A stretch of DNA of 32,650 bases. Origin: an uncultured Bacteroidota bacterium (GTDB taxonomy: Bacteria > Bacteroidota > Bacteroidia > Bacteroidales > P3). The notes under the pieces are model-generated. The model had not been told where the DNA came from. It saw only the letters and a list, made by a program, of their open reading frames with translations, and ran no database searches. The translations under genes and the position numbers were made by a program. The DNA lies in NCBI GenBank assembly GCA_900545215.1, contig UQXW01000022.1, forward strand, positions 1-32,650, read 5' to 3'. The first letter of the stretch is position 1, and the number at the start of each line of letters is the position of its first letter. Positions 21,973 to 30,612 of the stretch are shown piece after piece.

Positions 21973-23211
21973 ATGATGAAGACAGAGGAGTATTCTTACT
22001 CTTTTCATACGCTTTCGAACGGCATAAGGCTCGTTCACAGGACGACGACTTCGAGGGTGTCCCACTGCGGACTGACAATCGACATGGGGTCACGGGATGA
22101 GAAGAGTACGGAGAATGGAACGGCTCATTTCATCGAGCATTGTCTTTTCAAGGGAACGGAGAAAAGAAAGGCGTTTCAGATACTTTCCTGCATTGATGGA
22201 GTGGGAGGGGAGTTGAATGCTTTCACAACCAAGGAGGAGACCTGCGTTTATGCTCTTTATCTGCAACAGTATCAGGAGAGATTTTTGGAATTGCTTGCCG
22301 ATATAGCATTTCATTCGGATTTTCCGCAACAACCGGTGGAGAAAGAAAAGGTTGTTGTACTCGATGAGATAAATTCGTATTTGGATACGCCTTCGGAACA
22401 GATTTTCGATGACTTCGAGCATCTTATTTTCGGCAATCACGGTTTGGGACGTCTGATTTTGGGAACGCCGAGGAGGGTGATGTCGCTTTCTTGCGAGCAG
22501 TTGAAGGATTTTTTCAAGCGGAATTATACGACGGATAAGATGGTCGTTTCGACAATAAGTTCGATGCCTGCCGACAAATGGTTCTTTCTTTGCGAGAAAT
22601 ACCTCGGAGCAGAGCCGAAAACGACGGGTAGCATGAACAGAAAGGCTCCTCGAAAGTACGAAGCGAAGAGTGTGGTGGAGCAAAGGGACACTTATCAATC
22701 GCATATAATAATAGGTAACAGGGCTTACTCTTATCGTAATCCGAAGAGGGTCGCTTTTTCACTGTTGAACAACATTCTCGGCAGCGGAGCGATGAATTCC
22801 TATCTTAATATGCACATAAGAGAGAAGTACGGCTTTACTTATTCCATAGAGTCTTCCTATACGGCGTATTATGACAGCGGGGTGTTCTCCGTTTATGCCT
22901 CCACCGATAAGAGGCATGCCGACAAAACCCTGCAACTCGTAAGACAGGAGTTGGATAGGCTCGCTCAAAAGGCGATAAATCCCGTAAGTCTTTCCAAATT
23001 CAAACATCAGTTGATAGGGCAGTTGATTGTGAATGCCGATCATAACCAAAGCGAGATGTTGGCCATGGGAAAGAGCCTCCTGAACTACGGAAATATAAAC
23101 AGTATGCAGGAAATATGCGAACAGGTCGAACAGCTGACTCCCGCAGAGGTGCAGGACGTGGCACAGGAAGTCTTTGCACCTGATAAGTTGTCGGTGATAC
23201 AATATCTATAA
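21973..23211 (+). CDS. M16-family zinc metalloprotease
   Basis: A 412-residue pitrilysin-family peptidase, the small bacterial type with two similar domains. The inverted zinc motif HFIEH has H52, catalytic E55 and H56; the third zinc ligand E132 lies 76 residues later in VVVLDEINSY, the standard spacing. The C-terminal half contains NNILGSGAMNSYLNMHIREKYG followed by FTYSIESSY, the R...Y substrate-binding segment of this family. No signal peptide is present, so it is probably cytoplasmic. Two adjacent ATG codons (21973, 21976) could start it. It is the last gene of the operon begun by the nucleoside kinase. Confidence 0.93.
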   Translation: MMKTEEYSYSFHTLSNGIRLVHRTTTSRVSHCGLTIDMGSRDEKSTENGTAHFIEHCLFKGTEKRKAFQILSCIDGVGGELNAFTTKEETCVYALYLQQYQERFLELLADIAFHSDFPQQPVEKEKVVVLDEINSYLDTPSEQIFDDFEHLIFGNHGLGRLILGTPRRVMSLSCEQLKDFFKRNYTTDKMVVSTISSMPADKWFFLCEKYLGAEPKTTGSMNRKAPRKYEAKSVVEQRDTYQSHIIIGNRAYSYRNPKRVAFSLLNNILGSGAMNSYLNMHIREKYGFTYSIESSYTAYYDSGVFSVYASTDKRHADKTLQLVRQELDRLAQKAINPVSLSKFKHQLIGQLIVNADHNQSEMLAMGKSLLNYGNINSMQEICEQVEQLTPAEVQDVAQEVFAPDKLSVIQYL

Positions 23212-23303
23212 GGATGTAATGATAATAGGAAACGCTTATCTGATGCAGCGAAATGCAGCAATGAAGAAACAATTACAGTAACAAATAAAACAATAACAAA
23301 GCA

Positions 23304-25478
23304 ATGAAGAAAAACATTTTCAGTTTGATGGCATTGATGCTGGCTTTCTCGGCTGTCTTTGCCAAACCGGTGCCGAAACCGGACGAAGGAATGTGGTTGC
23401 CTATGTTTTTTAAGCAACTGAATTATGCGGATATGCAGAAGAAAGGCCTAAGGCTTACGGCGGAGGAGTTGTACAGCTTCAACAATTCGTCTTTGAAGGA
23501 CGCTATTGTTCAAATGGGTAATTTCTGTACGGGCGAAATCGTTTCCGAGAAAGGTTTGATGTTCACCAACCACCACTGTGGTTACGATGCCATTGCAAGT
23601 TCATCTACCGTAGAACACGATTACTTGACAAATGGCTTTTGGGCTTACAACATGGAGGAAGAAATTCCTATTCCGGGTTTGTATGTATCTTTCCTTGTCA
23701 GAATGGAAGATGTAACTAAAGACGTATTGCAAAACCATATCGATGATGCCGACAAGTCGATGTACAAGGACGAAATCCAAAAGCGTATCACGGAATTGGA
23801 AAAGAATAACAGCGAGAACGGAAGGTACAACGTGGAAATCAAGCCTTTCTTTGACGGTTTGGAATACTACATGTTCGTTTATGAAGTCTTCCACGATGTT
23901 CGTTTGGTCGGCGCTCCTCCTTCTGCAATAGGTAAATACGGCGGAGATACGGACAACTGGATGTGGCCTCGTCATACAGGAGATTTCTCCATATTCAGAG
24001 TCTATGCTTCAAAGGACAATACCCCTGCCGAATATTCAAAGGACAATGTTCCATACAAGCCTAAGCATTATCTTCCCATAAGCCTTAAAGGCGTGGAGAA
24101 GAACGACTTCACTATGATATGGGGCTACCCGGGTTCGACGGAAAGATACATGACTTCATACGAGGTTCGTAACACAATGGAGGTAAGCGACCCTTCCGTG
24201 ATAGCCGCAGGTCAGGCTCTTTTACCCGTAATGAAGAGCATGATGGACAAGGATAATGCCGTAATGTTGAAATATGCGAGCGATTATGCAAGCTACATGA
24301 ATCTCTGGAAAAACAAGAAAGGTGAATTGAGAGGATTGAAACGCCTCGATGTGTATGGCAAGAAAAAGGCAATAGAAGAGCGTTTGGCAGAATGGATAAA
24401 GGCTGACGGCAACAGAGTAAACCGTTACGGAAGTTTGTTATCCGATTTGGAAAAGAGTTTCAAGACCATTGCCGACGAGCCTTTGACGAAGTATTCTTGG
24501 TATGGCAACCTCGGATTGATGACTTGCAAAACCGCATTGAGTGCTTTTAGAATTTACATGACCTTGCAGATGGTTGATGAACAAATGAAAGACAAGGCCA
24601 TTGCCGAACAAGTGAAAGCAAGTCTTGCTTCCGAAATGGAAGGAACCTTTGCCGCAACCGACCTTGCGACGGAAAAGGAAATGTTCCGTGCCCTTTGCAA
24701 TCTGCTTTACTCCATTCCGTCAGCAGACCGCCCTGCCGGCTTGAACGAACTACTCGATAAGAAGTACAAAGGCAACATTGATAAATTGGTGGAGGACGCT
24801 TTCAAAAAATCTGTCTTCGCAAACGAGAAGGCATTTTCCAAATTCATCGCCAATCCGGCTGCAAAGAAATTGAAAAACGACCTTATAGCACAAGTAGGCT
24901 TCCAAACCTACATCATGTTGAGCGGAGAGAGTGAACAAATACAACAAGCCGAGAAGGATTTGCAACGTTTGCGACCTTTATTCATCGAGGCATTGAGAAC
25001 AATGGACGCAAATTTGGTTCGCTATCCCGATGCCAACTTCACGATGCGAATGACCTACGGACAGGTTCTCGATTACTATCCTGCAGATGCCGTTCACTAT
25101 GACTTTGTAACCACAATCGACGGCTTGATGGCGAAAGAAGACCCTTCAAATGCCGAATTTACAGTGCCGAAGAAGCTCAAAGAGCTATATAATGCCAAGG
25201 ATTACGGTCAATATGCCGACAAGGAAGGCAGACTCATCACCTGCTTCCTATCTAACAATGACATAACAGGCGGAAACTCCGGAAGCCCTATCCTTAATGC
25301 CGATGGTCATTTGATAGGTCTTGCTTTCGATGGCAACTGGGAAGCAATGAGCGGAGACATCGCCTTTGAACCGGAACTGCAACGAACAATCAACGTCGAT
25401 ATACGTTACGTACTATTTGTAATCGACAAGTATGCAGGAGCGAAGAACCTTATAGACGAATTGAAAATAGTGAAATAA
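23304..25478 (+). CDS. S46-family dipeptidyl-peptidase, DPP7-like
   Basis: A 724-residue periplasmic serine exopeptidase that removes dipeptides from the N-terminus of oligopeptides, feeding amino-acid catabolism in asaccharolytic Bacteroidetes. A signal peptide ends at A20 (AVFA, then KPVPKP). The catalytic His is H91 in MFTNHHCGYD; the nucleophile is S659 in TGGNSGSPIL. The residue 18 positions after it (G677, in AFDGNWEAMSGD) is Gly, as in DPP7, which prefers hydrophobic P1 residues; DPP11 has Arg there and prefers Asp/Glu. Length is normal for the family. It is followed after 22 nt by an FKBP gene. No consensus promoter is seen in the 92-bp gap before it. Confidence 0.95.
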   Translation: MKKNIFSLMALMLAFSAVFAKPVPKPDEGMWLPMFFKQLNYADMQKKGLRLTAEELYSFNNSSLKDAIVQMGNFCTGEIVSEKGLMFTNHHCGYDAIASSSTVEHDYLTNGFWAYNMEEEIPIPGLYVSFLVRMEDVTKDVLQNHIDDADKSMYKDEIQKRITELEKNNSENGRYNVEIKPFFDGLEYYMFVYEVFHDVRLVGAPPSAIGKYGGDTDNWMWPRHTGDFSIFRVYASKDNTPAEYSKDNVPYKPKHYLPISLKGVEKNDFTMIWGYPGSTERYMTSYEVRNTMEVSDPSVIAAGQALLPVMKSMMDKDNAVMLKYASDYASYMNLWKNKKGELRGLKRLDVYGKKKAIEERLAEWIKADGNRVNRYGSLLSDLEKSFKTIADEPLTKYSWYGNLGLMTCKTALSAFRIYMTLQMVDEQMKDKAIAEQVKASLASEMEGTFAATDLATEKEMFRALCNLLYSIPSADRPAGLNELLDKKYKGNIDKLVEDAFKKSVFANEKAFSKFIANPAAKKLKNDLIAQVGFQTYIMLSGESEQIQQAEKDLQRLRPLFIEALRTMDANLVRYPDANFTMRMTYGQVLDYYPADAVHYDFVTTIDGLMAKEDPSNAEFTVPKKLKELYNAKDYGQYADKEGRLITCFLSNNDITGGNSGSPILNADGHLIGLAFDGNWEAMSGDIAFEPELQRTINVDIRYVLFVIDKYAGAKNLIDELKIVK

Positions 25479-25500
25479 ACAACAGAAACACAGAAAACGA

Positions 25501-26121
25501 ATGAAACTTACAAACGACAAAGAAAAGGTAAGCTACATAATAGGGGAGGACATAGGCTCCTCCCTTTTGAAAGAGGGCTACGACCTTGACGTAAACATTA
25601 TGTTGGAAGCCATAAAGGCTGCTGCCTCCGGCAAAAGCGAGAACCTTTTGAGCGAAAACGAGAAAAACGAAGTCATGATGCGTTGGCAACAAGAGGTAAA
25701 CGCCAAGAAACAAGCTGCCATGGCAGAACAGGCAAAAGGGGCAAAGAAAGAAGGTTCGGCTTTTCTTGCTCAAAACCGTAACAATCCCGGAGTATTCGAA
25801 ACGCCGAGCGGTTTACAATACCAAGTCCTCCAAGGAGCAGAGGGAAAGAAGCCTAAGGCTACCGATACCGTTCACGTACACTATCATGGTACACTTTTGA
25901 ACGGACAGGTTTTCGATTCCTCCGTACAAAGAGGCGAACCTATCTCCTTTCCGTTGAATCAGGTCATTGCGGGTTGGACGGAAGGTCTTCAACTCATGAG
26001 TATAGGAAGCAAATACCGTTTCTTCATACCATCGGAGCTTGCATACGGCGACCAAGCAGTCGGTTCGATACCCGCAGGCAGCACTTTGGTATTCGATGTC
26101 GAACTTTTGGACATAAAGTAG
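25501..26121 (+). CDS. FKBP-type peptidyl-prolyl cis-trans isomerase (FklB/FkpA-like)
   Basis: A 206-residue foldase. Residues 1-75 are the helical dimerisation domain (KVSYIIGEDIGSSLLKEGYDLD), and 90-206 the FKBP catalytic domain with VHVHYHGTLLNGQVFDSS, FPLNQVIAGWTEGLQLMSIG, the SELAYGDQAVGSIPAGSTLVFDVELLDI end. The aromatic and Asp residues that line the proline pocket (Y, F, D, W and F) are in place. There is no signal peptide, which favours a cytoplasmic FklB-like form. It is cotranscribed with the S46 peptidase (22-nt gap) and the phosphopantetheinyl transferase (18-nt gap). Confidence 0.94.
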   Translation: MKLTNDKEKVSYIIGEDIGSSLLKEGYDLDVNIMLEAIKAAASGKSENLLSENEKNEVMMRWQQEVNAKKQAAMAEQAKGAKKEGSAFLAQNRNNPGVFETPSGLQYQVLQGAEGKKPKATDTVHVHYHGTLLNGQVFDSSVQRGEPISFPLNQVIAGWTEGLQLMSIGSKYRFFIPSELAYGDQAVGSIPAGSTLVFDVELLDIK

Positions 26122-26139
26122 CCGTCTGGCGATATCAAA

Positions 26140-26733
26140 ATGGAATATCACATCCTCAGTTTCGAGCAGGCCGCCATGCAATATGGCAACGGTAATGCAA
26201 GAAACCTCGGAGAAGCACGAAGCCATCAGGCTGAACAATACCTGAGAAGCCTCATACACAGTAAAGGAATGCCCTTCGACCTCCCTATAAGGAGAAGTCC
26301 GAAGGGCAAACCTTTTTTCCCCACCATGCAGAACCTGTATTTCAACATCACCCACAGCCGAACTCACATCGCCATTGCTCTATCGGATACCCCTGTCGGC
26401 ATAGACCTCGAACCCCTCCGTTCTTATCCTCCCATGCTTGTTCATCGCTATTTCCACAGGGACGAAGCCGATTATTTGGATACCCTTGCCGATGAGCGGA
26501 AAGCCGAAGCCTTCACCCGTCTTTGGACACTGAAAGAAGCATACGTGAAATACACCGGTACCGGCATGGCAAACCATTTTCCGACCTTTGCAATCACATT
26601 GCCCGACCCGCCATATCCAGATACAATAGGCTCGATACCTGTTAGCACACAATCCGACACTCGAATTCAACTCACCCTCACAAGCCTCTATCTCCCGCAA
26701 ATCCGCCATTATCTTGCCATCTGCACACATTGA
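26140..26733 (+). CDS. 4'-phosphopantetheinyl transferase (Sfp type)
   Basis: Transfers 4'-phosphopantetheine from CoA to a conserved Ser of an acyl or peptidyl carrier protein. The 197-residue product has the three hallmark motifs: SPKGKPFF...FNITHSR (residues 53-74), VGIDLE with metal ligands D89 and E91 (86-91), and WTLKEAYVKYTG with E133 and K137 (129-140). Length fits a compact Sfp/HetI-type enzyme, larger than AcpS. No polyketide or non-ribosomal peptide genes are nearby, so a role in fatty-acid carrier-protein activation is likely. It ends the S46 peptidase operon. Confidence 0.92.
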   Translation: MEYHILSFEQAAMQYGNGNARNLGEARSHQAEQYLRSLIHSKGMPFDLPIRRSPKGKPFFPTMQNLYFNITHSRTHIAIALSDTPVGIDLEPLRSYPPMLVHRYFHRDEADYLDTLADERKAEAFTRLWTLKEAYVKYTGTGMANHFPTFAITLPDPPYPDTIGSIPVSTQSDTRIQLTLTSLYLPQIRHYLAICTH

Positions 26734-26873
26734 ACTCTTGTCTGCGAACACGGATTGAATGCAAGACTTGGACGAAGCGGTAGCGAACCTGTCAAAGTCG
26801 GCAATCTGCTCGCAAAACTCATTCAAACAAGATAACAAAGTGAAGCCTCTGTTCTTAAAAACGGTGTGGAGGA

Positions 26874-26982
26874 AATTTTCCTCGGAGGGGAAGGGTCGAA
26901 AAGTATAACTTTTTGGGGTAAAAAGTCATACTTTTTGTACTGAAAAGTATAACTTTTTCGAGTGTAAGCACCGAGGAAAATT
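26874..26982. repeat. 12-bp perfect inverted repeat bracketing three palindromes
   Basis: AATTTTCCTCGG at 26874-26885 is the exact reverse complement of CCGAGGAAAATT at 26971-26982. Similarity continues outward less perfectly (GGTGTGGAGG against CACATGGTG). Between the arms lie three palindromes spaced 22 bp. The element lies between two convergent genes. The rest of the gene-free stretch 26734-27105 holds nothing I recognise. Confidence 0.75.
26898..26958. repeat. Three near-palindromes at an exact 22-bp period
   Basis: GAAAAGTATAACTTTTT (26898-26914), AAAAAGTCATACTTTTT (26920-26936) and GAAAAGTATAACTTTTT (26942-26958) are 17-bp units separated by 5-bp spacers (GGGGT, GTACT). Each can form an A/T-rich hairpin with a T-run, usable as a weak terminator on both strands. 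Two turns of DNA between centres would also suit cooperative protein binding. Confidence 0.75.
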
Positions 26983-27105
26983 TTTCACATGGTGATTTTA
27001 TCGGATTTTTCACAAGTTGAACGTTGGTACATCTCTCTTCAAAACTGCATTTACGTGTTGAATACAGTCCGGTAACAAGGAAGAGGCAAGAAAGAGGTGT
27101 GTCGT

Positions 27106-28449
27106 TCAGTCTTTGTATTTGAGCCATTTCCATATTTCGCGGTAGCTTATCTTCTTGCCGTAGAGAAGGATTGCGGTACGGTAGATTTTCGCTGCCAACC
27201 ATACGCAGAATATTATGCTGACGAGCATAAGTGCTACCGATAAAGTCAGTTCCCATACAGGTACGCCGAACGGCAGGCGAACCATCATCGCCACTGGCGA
27301 GGTGAATGGTATGATGGAAAGCCAAAAGGCTGCTGTACCGGAGGGGTTATCCATAACCAATGGCAGGCATACTATTGCTATTATCATGGGTATGGTTACG
27401 GGCAGGGTGAATTGCTGTCCGTCCGTGTCCGCATCGATAAGGGAACCGATGGCTCCGAAGAGTGAGGCATAGAGGAAATATCCGGCTACGAAGTAGAAAA
27501 GAAACATGAGTATGATGAGCGGATAGTTTATTGCCATGAGGCCTTGTACCAATTCGCTTACTTGGCTTTGCTCGACGGCATTGAGTTTGTCGACTGTTAT
27601 TACTCGTTCGTTTATTGTTATTTCTTCTTGTGCTTTAGGTGAAAAGGTTTCGGGGGCGGCGGCTTGCATAACGCCTATAAGGCCGAAGGTCAGTATGACC
27701 CACATTGCAAATTGTGTCAAGCCCACCAAGGCTATTGCCATGAGTTTGCCCATAAGTAGTTGTACCGGTTTTACACTCGATACGAGTACTTCGACTATCC
27801 GATTTACTTTTTCTTCGCTCACGCTCTTCATGACCATGGAACCGAACATGAAGACGAACATGTATATGAGTACTCCGCCAATCGCTCCCAAGGCGGTTTT
27901 GATTTCTTTGTAGGAACTTTCGCCTGTGAGTATGTTTTTGGTGTAGAAGTTTATTTTGGGGTTGTTCACCCATTGTATTTCTTTGTCGTTCATTCCGTAA
28001 TCATAGCGAAGGACGTTGTCTTTCAATATGGAGGTGAGCTGGCTTTCTATTTCGTCCTGAACTTTCAGCCCCGGTTCGTTTTCGCCATAATACATAAGGC
28101 TTTTGATTGGCGGGTTGTCGTTGGTTTTCAATATTTCCAACACTCCGTCGCAAGAGTTTTCTTTCAGGAGTTTTTGTGCGGTGTTTATATCATCGAGGTA
28201 AGAAAAATGAACTCTGTCGTTGGATGTGAATTTATTCTTGAACAGCGAAAGGGTTTGGTCGTTCAGTTGTTCGGCGGTTCGATCTATGACCATGATTTCT
28301 GCTCGTGTTTCTCCGGTTTGTTGCAATAGGAACGGTATCAACCACAATGCACAAATCAAGATGGGTCCGAGTATGGTCATTACGATGAAAGATTTTTTCC
28401 GGACTCTCGTGAGGTATTCCCTTTTGATGATTATCTTTATCTTATTCAT
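27106..28449 (-). CDS. ABC-2-type transporter permease
   Basis: A 447-residue integral membrane subunit of an ABC exporter (ABC-2 family 3, NatB-like). It opens with IKREYLTRVRKKSFIVMTILGP, the amphipathic helix and first transmembrane segment. A large extracytoplasmic domain (about residues 45-180) follows, then five C-terminal membrane helices, including LIYMFVFMFGSMVMKSVSEEK with the conserved EEK.NR.VEVL coupling segment at about 210-225, and further ones around 240-262, 300-330, 345-365 and 400-420. The start overlaps the end of the ATPase gene by 8 nt. The substrate is unknown; Na+ or drug export has been shown for some relatives only. Confidence 0.92.
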   Translation of the reverse strand: MNKIKIIIKREYLTRVRKKSFIVMTILGPILICALWLIPFLLQQTGETRAEIMVIDRTAEQLNDQTLSLFKNKFTSNDRVHFSYLDDINTAQKLLKENSCDGVLEILKTNDNPPIKSLMYYGENEPGLKVQDEIESQLTSILKDNVLRYDYGMNDKEIQWVNNPKINFYTKNILTGESSYKEIKTALGAIGGVLIYMFVFMFGSMVMKSVSEEKVNRIVEVLVSSVKPVQLLMGKLMAIALVGLTQFAMWVILTFGLIGVMQAAAPETFSPKAQEEITINERVITVDKLNAVEQSQVSELVQGLMAINYPLIILMFLFYFVAGYFLYASLFGAIGSLIDADTDGQQFTLPVTIPMIIAIVCLPLVMDNPSGTAAFWLSIIPFTSPVAMMVRLPFGVPVWELTLSVALMLVSIIFCVWLAAKIYRTAILLYGKKISYREIWKWLKYKD

Positions 28450-29350
28450 TGTCTTTTACTGTTTTGATGAATATATCGTTCATTGAAGGGAGCAGTTCCC
28501 GGTAGGAAAGCAGCTCGGTTTGTTGCATGATGGTGCCGATGAGGTCGGAATTGCGTCCTTTGGGTATTCTGACTTTTAGTGTGAGGGTCTTATTGTCGGA
28601 GGTTTGTTCTTTTATTTCGCAATCGTCGGGCAGTTGCAAATTCTCGTTGCCGAGAGGAACGATGATTTCAAAAAGGTTTTCGCAAAACTCACGTTTGATG
28701 TCTCCTACGCGACCTTCCAATATTTTTCTGGATTTGTTTATCAGGACTATCCTGTCGCATATTTCTTCTACGGAGGACATGTTGTGTGTGGAAAAAATGA
28801 TGGTTGCTCCATTGTCCCGCAGGGATAGTATTTCGTTTTTCAACAGATTTGTGTTTACGGGGTCGAAGCCGCTGAATGGTTCGTCGAATATGAGCAGGCG
28901 GGGTTGGTGGAGTATGGTTGTGATGAATTGTATTTTTTGTGCCATTCCCTTGGAGAGTTCTTCCAAACGTTTATTCCACCATGAGGTTATGCCGAAGCGT
29001 TCGAACCAGTATTCCAAGCGTTCTTTGGCTTGTTTGGCATTCATTCCTTTGAGTTCGGCAAGGTACATGGCTTGCTCGGATACTTTCATCTTTTTGTACA
29101 GTCCTCGTTCTTCTGGAAGGTAGCCTATGTATTTGGTGTCGTTGCGTACCATGGGTTTGTCGAAGAAAAGTATTTCTCCGCTGTCCGGAGCCGTTATTTG
29201 GTTTATCATGCGTATCAGGGTCGTCTTGCCGGCTCCGTTCGGTCCCAACAACCCGAAGACTTCTCCCTCCCGGACATCTATGGAGACTTTATCCAAGACG
29301 AGATGGGAGGAATATCGCTTGCTTACTTCCAAGGTTTGCAGTATGGACAT
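28442..29350 (-). CDS. ABC transporter ATP-binding protein
   Basis: The 302-residue ATPase partner of the permease. Walker A GPNGAGKTT (residues 36-44), Q-loop region around GYLPEERGLYKKMKV (77-90), a signature LSKGM (132-136) in place of LSGGQ as is usual in NatA/DrrA-like members, Walker B LLIFDEP (152-158), D-loop GFDP and the H-loop STHNM are present. The C-terminal ~80 residues form the extension typical of this subfamily. The gene starts 16 nt after the stop of the FISUMP-domain gene and overlaps the permease by 8 nt, so the three are likely one operon. Confidence 0.95.
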   Translation of the reverse strand: MSILQTLEVSKRYSSHLVLDKVSIDVREGEVFGLLGPNGAGKTTLIRMINQITAPDSGEILFFDKPMVRNDTKYIGYLPEERGLYKKMKVSEQAMYLAELKGMNAKQAKERLEYWFERFGITSWWNKRLEELSKGMAQKIQFITTILHQPRLLIFDEPFSGFDPVNTNLLKNEILSLRDNGATIIFSTHNMSSVEEICDRIVLINKSRKILEGRVGDIKREFCENLFEIIVPLGNENLQLPDDCEIKEQTSDNKTLTLKVRIPKGRNSDLIGTIMQQTELLSYRELLPSMNDIFIKTVKDNE

Positions 29351-29366
29351 ATTTTGATGTTTTGCG

Positions 29367-30101
29367 TTAATGTTCTTTCACACATCGGACACTTCGACCG
29401 AAGGCTCTGAAACCGAATATGCTTATGTTGGTCGTTATGTCGTCTTTATTGAAGTCTATACAGGAGGAAGTGCCACGGCTTAATGCGTTTACTCCCCAAT
29501 AGTAACCTCTTGTTCCAAGATGAAGAAAGTTTCCTGTATAGGCGCTGCGTAAGCCTGCTGCCGGCAAAAGCAGCTGCCCTCCGGCTATGCTCAAATAGTA
29601 GAAACCCTCGGAGGTGGTTTTGATTTCGTAGCCGAGATTAAGCAGGGCTCTCCATTCTTTTTCTGTCGGTATTCTGTATCCGCACGGACAAGGGTTTGTC
29701 AGTCCTTTTTCTTCTTTCCACAAATCATCGTCGGAATTTCGCAACCAGTCGTTGGCTTTTCTCTCATCGACGATGAAGCGTGCGTGTCCGGTTTCGTATG
29801 TGTCGGATAGTGTCAGAATTGTATCGGAAGAACGTTTTTCATGTCCGTCGGTCGCTCTGCCCCATTGATAAAGGTCTCCCCAAGAATCCGTTGTGCCGAC
29901 ATAGTCGCTCAATGCTCCGAGATTTCTATCCAAAAATATCAACTCGCCTTCGGAAGTCTTTATGGCGGGTAATTCATAATAGTGGAACTTTCCGTTCTCT
30001 GTAACGATTGGCTTTGCGAAGTTATCGTCGTAGTTTTGTGCGAAGAGTACAAAGAACGATTGCAACACAAAACACAAACCGACTAACAATACTTTGAACA
30101 T
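29367..30101 (-). CDS. Secreted FISUMP-domain protein
   Basis: A 244-residue secreted protein. Residues 1-21 are a signal peptide (LLVGLCFVLQSFFVLFA, then Q22). The mature domain has the features of the Fibrobacter succinogenes major paralogous (FISUMP) domain: FLDRNLGA near residue 58, GDLYQWGRATDGHE, CPCGYRIPTEKEWRAL, LPAAGLRS, GTRGYYWGVNA and the closing FGRSVRCVKE. The family is common on Bacteroidetes and Fibrobacteres surfaces and its role is unknown. It lies first in a likely operon with the ABC exporter genes. It shares a distant layout (RLPT.EW, GYYW) with the FGE-like proteins at 16981-18864, but I see no hypervariable end. Confidence 0.82.
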   Translation of the reverse strand: MFKVLLVGLCFVLQSFFVLFAQNYDDNFAKPIVTENGKFHYYELPAIKTSEGELIFLDRNLGALSDYVGTTDSWGDLYQWGRATDGHEKRSSDTILTLSDTYETGHARFIVDERKANDWLRNSDDDLWKEEKGLTNPCPCGYRIPTEKEWRALLNLGYEIKTTSEGFYYLSIAGGQLLLPAAGLRSAYTGNFLHLGTRGYYWGVNALSRGTSSCIDFNKDDITTNISIFGFRAFGRSVRCVKEH

Positions 30102-30138
30102 ATATCGTGCGAATATTGTTTGATTTGAAAAAACCTTG

Positions 30139-30166
30139 CAAAGGTAGTAATTTATCGACTTTCAAT
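30139..30166 (-). promoter_or_regulatory. Promoter of the FISUMP-ABC operon
   Basis: On the minus strand TACCTTTG (30146-30139) is a full -7 match; an ATTG at 30166-30163 lies 16 nt upstream as a weak -33. Start of transcription near 30132 gives a leader of about 30 nt. Confidence 0.65.
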
Positions 30167-30196
30167 ACGGAGAAACAAGAAAAAAGAAGTTTTTTC

Positions 30197-30227
30197 TTTG
30201 TCATGTGTAAGGTTATACCTACCTTTG
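30197..30227 (+). promoter_or_regulatory. Promoter of the Cys/His peptide and ECF sigma operon
   Basis: TTTG at 30197-30200, 19 nt, TACCTTTG at 30220-30227: full match to the housekeeping consensus, diverging from the promoter at 30139-30166. The ATG is 37 nt downstream. Confidence 0.85.
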
Positions 30228-30264
30228 CTGTCTGATATAAACACAATAAAAACAATTTGAAGTT

Positions 30265-30552
30265 ATGAAAAAATTAATCGTATTGGCCTTTGCGTTGACA
30301 TTTGCAGGGGCAGTGAGCATGGCACAAGAGCCTGTAAAGAAAGCACAAGAGCCTCAAAAGACAGAACACAAATGCTGCAAGGATAAGAAAGATGCCAATC
30401 ATAAATGCAGCGGCGAGTGCAAGAAAAAAGCAAAAGCAGGCGAACACAAATGCTGTGGCAAGAAAGATGCCAATCACAAATGCAGCGGACAATGCAAGCA
30501 TCACCAAAAGGACGTTAAGGCAGAAAAAGTTTCAAAAGAAGTAAAGAAGTAA
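30265..30552 (+). CDS. Secreted Cys/His/Lys-rich repeat peptide, putative metal binder
   Basis: A 95-residue protein with a signal peptide (MKKLIVLAFALTFAGAVSMA, cleavage before Q21). The ~75-residue mature part is dominated by Lys, Cys and His and has two copies of one motif: EHKCCKDKKDANHKCSGECK (34-53) and EHKCCGKKDANHKCSGQCK (60-78). That gives eight Cys and at least six His in a fixed pattern, as in metal-scavenging peptides. Nothing in it looks enzymatic. It shares a promoter with, and precedes, an ECF sigma factor and a CnrX/CpxP-like sensor, which fits a periplasmic metal-related role. That role is inference. A hairpin separates it from the sigma gene. Confidence 0.85.
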   Translation: MKKLIVLAFALTFAGAVSMAQEPVKKAQEPQKTEHKCCKDKKDANHKCSGECKKKAKAGEHKCCGKKDANHKCSGQCKHHQKDVKAEKVSKEVKK

Positions 30553-30575
30553 TCTTTGAAGTCTTGAACCTTATG

Positions 30576-30612
30576 CAACGGGGACGGACGAGAGTTTTGT
30601 TCCCGTTGTTTT
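30576..30612 (+). terminator. Hairpin with T-run between the peptide and sigma factor genes
   Basis: CAACGGG (30576-30582) pairs with CCCGTTG (30602-30608), followed by TTTTC. It would act as a partial terminator, allowing strong expression of the peptide and weaker expression of the sigma factor. Its 3' arm ends 10 nt before the sigma factor ATG, so it may also hinder ribosome entry. Confidence 0.6.

Noticed and set aside
26380..26838. Minus-strand frame opposite the phosphopantetheinyl transferase
   Set aside because: Antisense shadow of a gene with all its catalytic motifs; no promoter or ribosome site.
26898..26958. CRISPR-like repeat-spacer arrangement
   Set aside because: Only three 17-bp units with 5-bp spacers, no cas genes; spacers are far too short.
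27760..28329. Plus-strand frame inside the ABC permease gene
   Set aside because: Aromatic-rich shadow frame opposite a clear permease; no recognisable domain.
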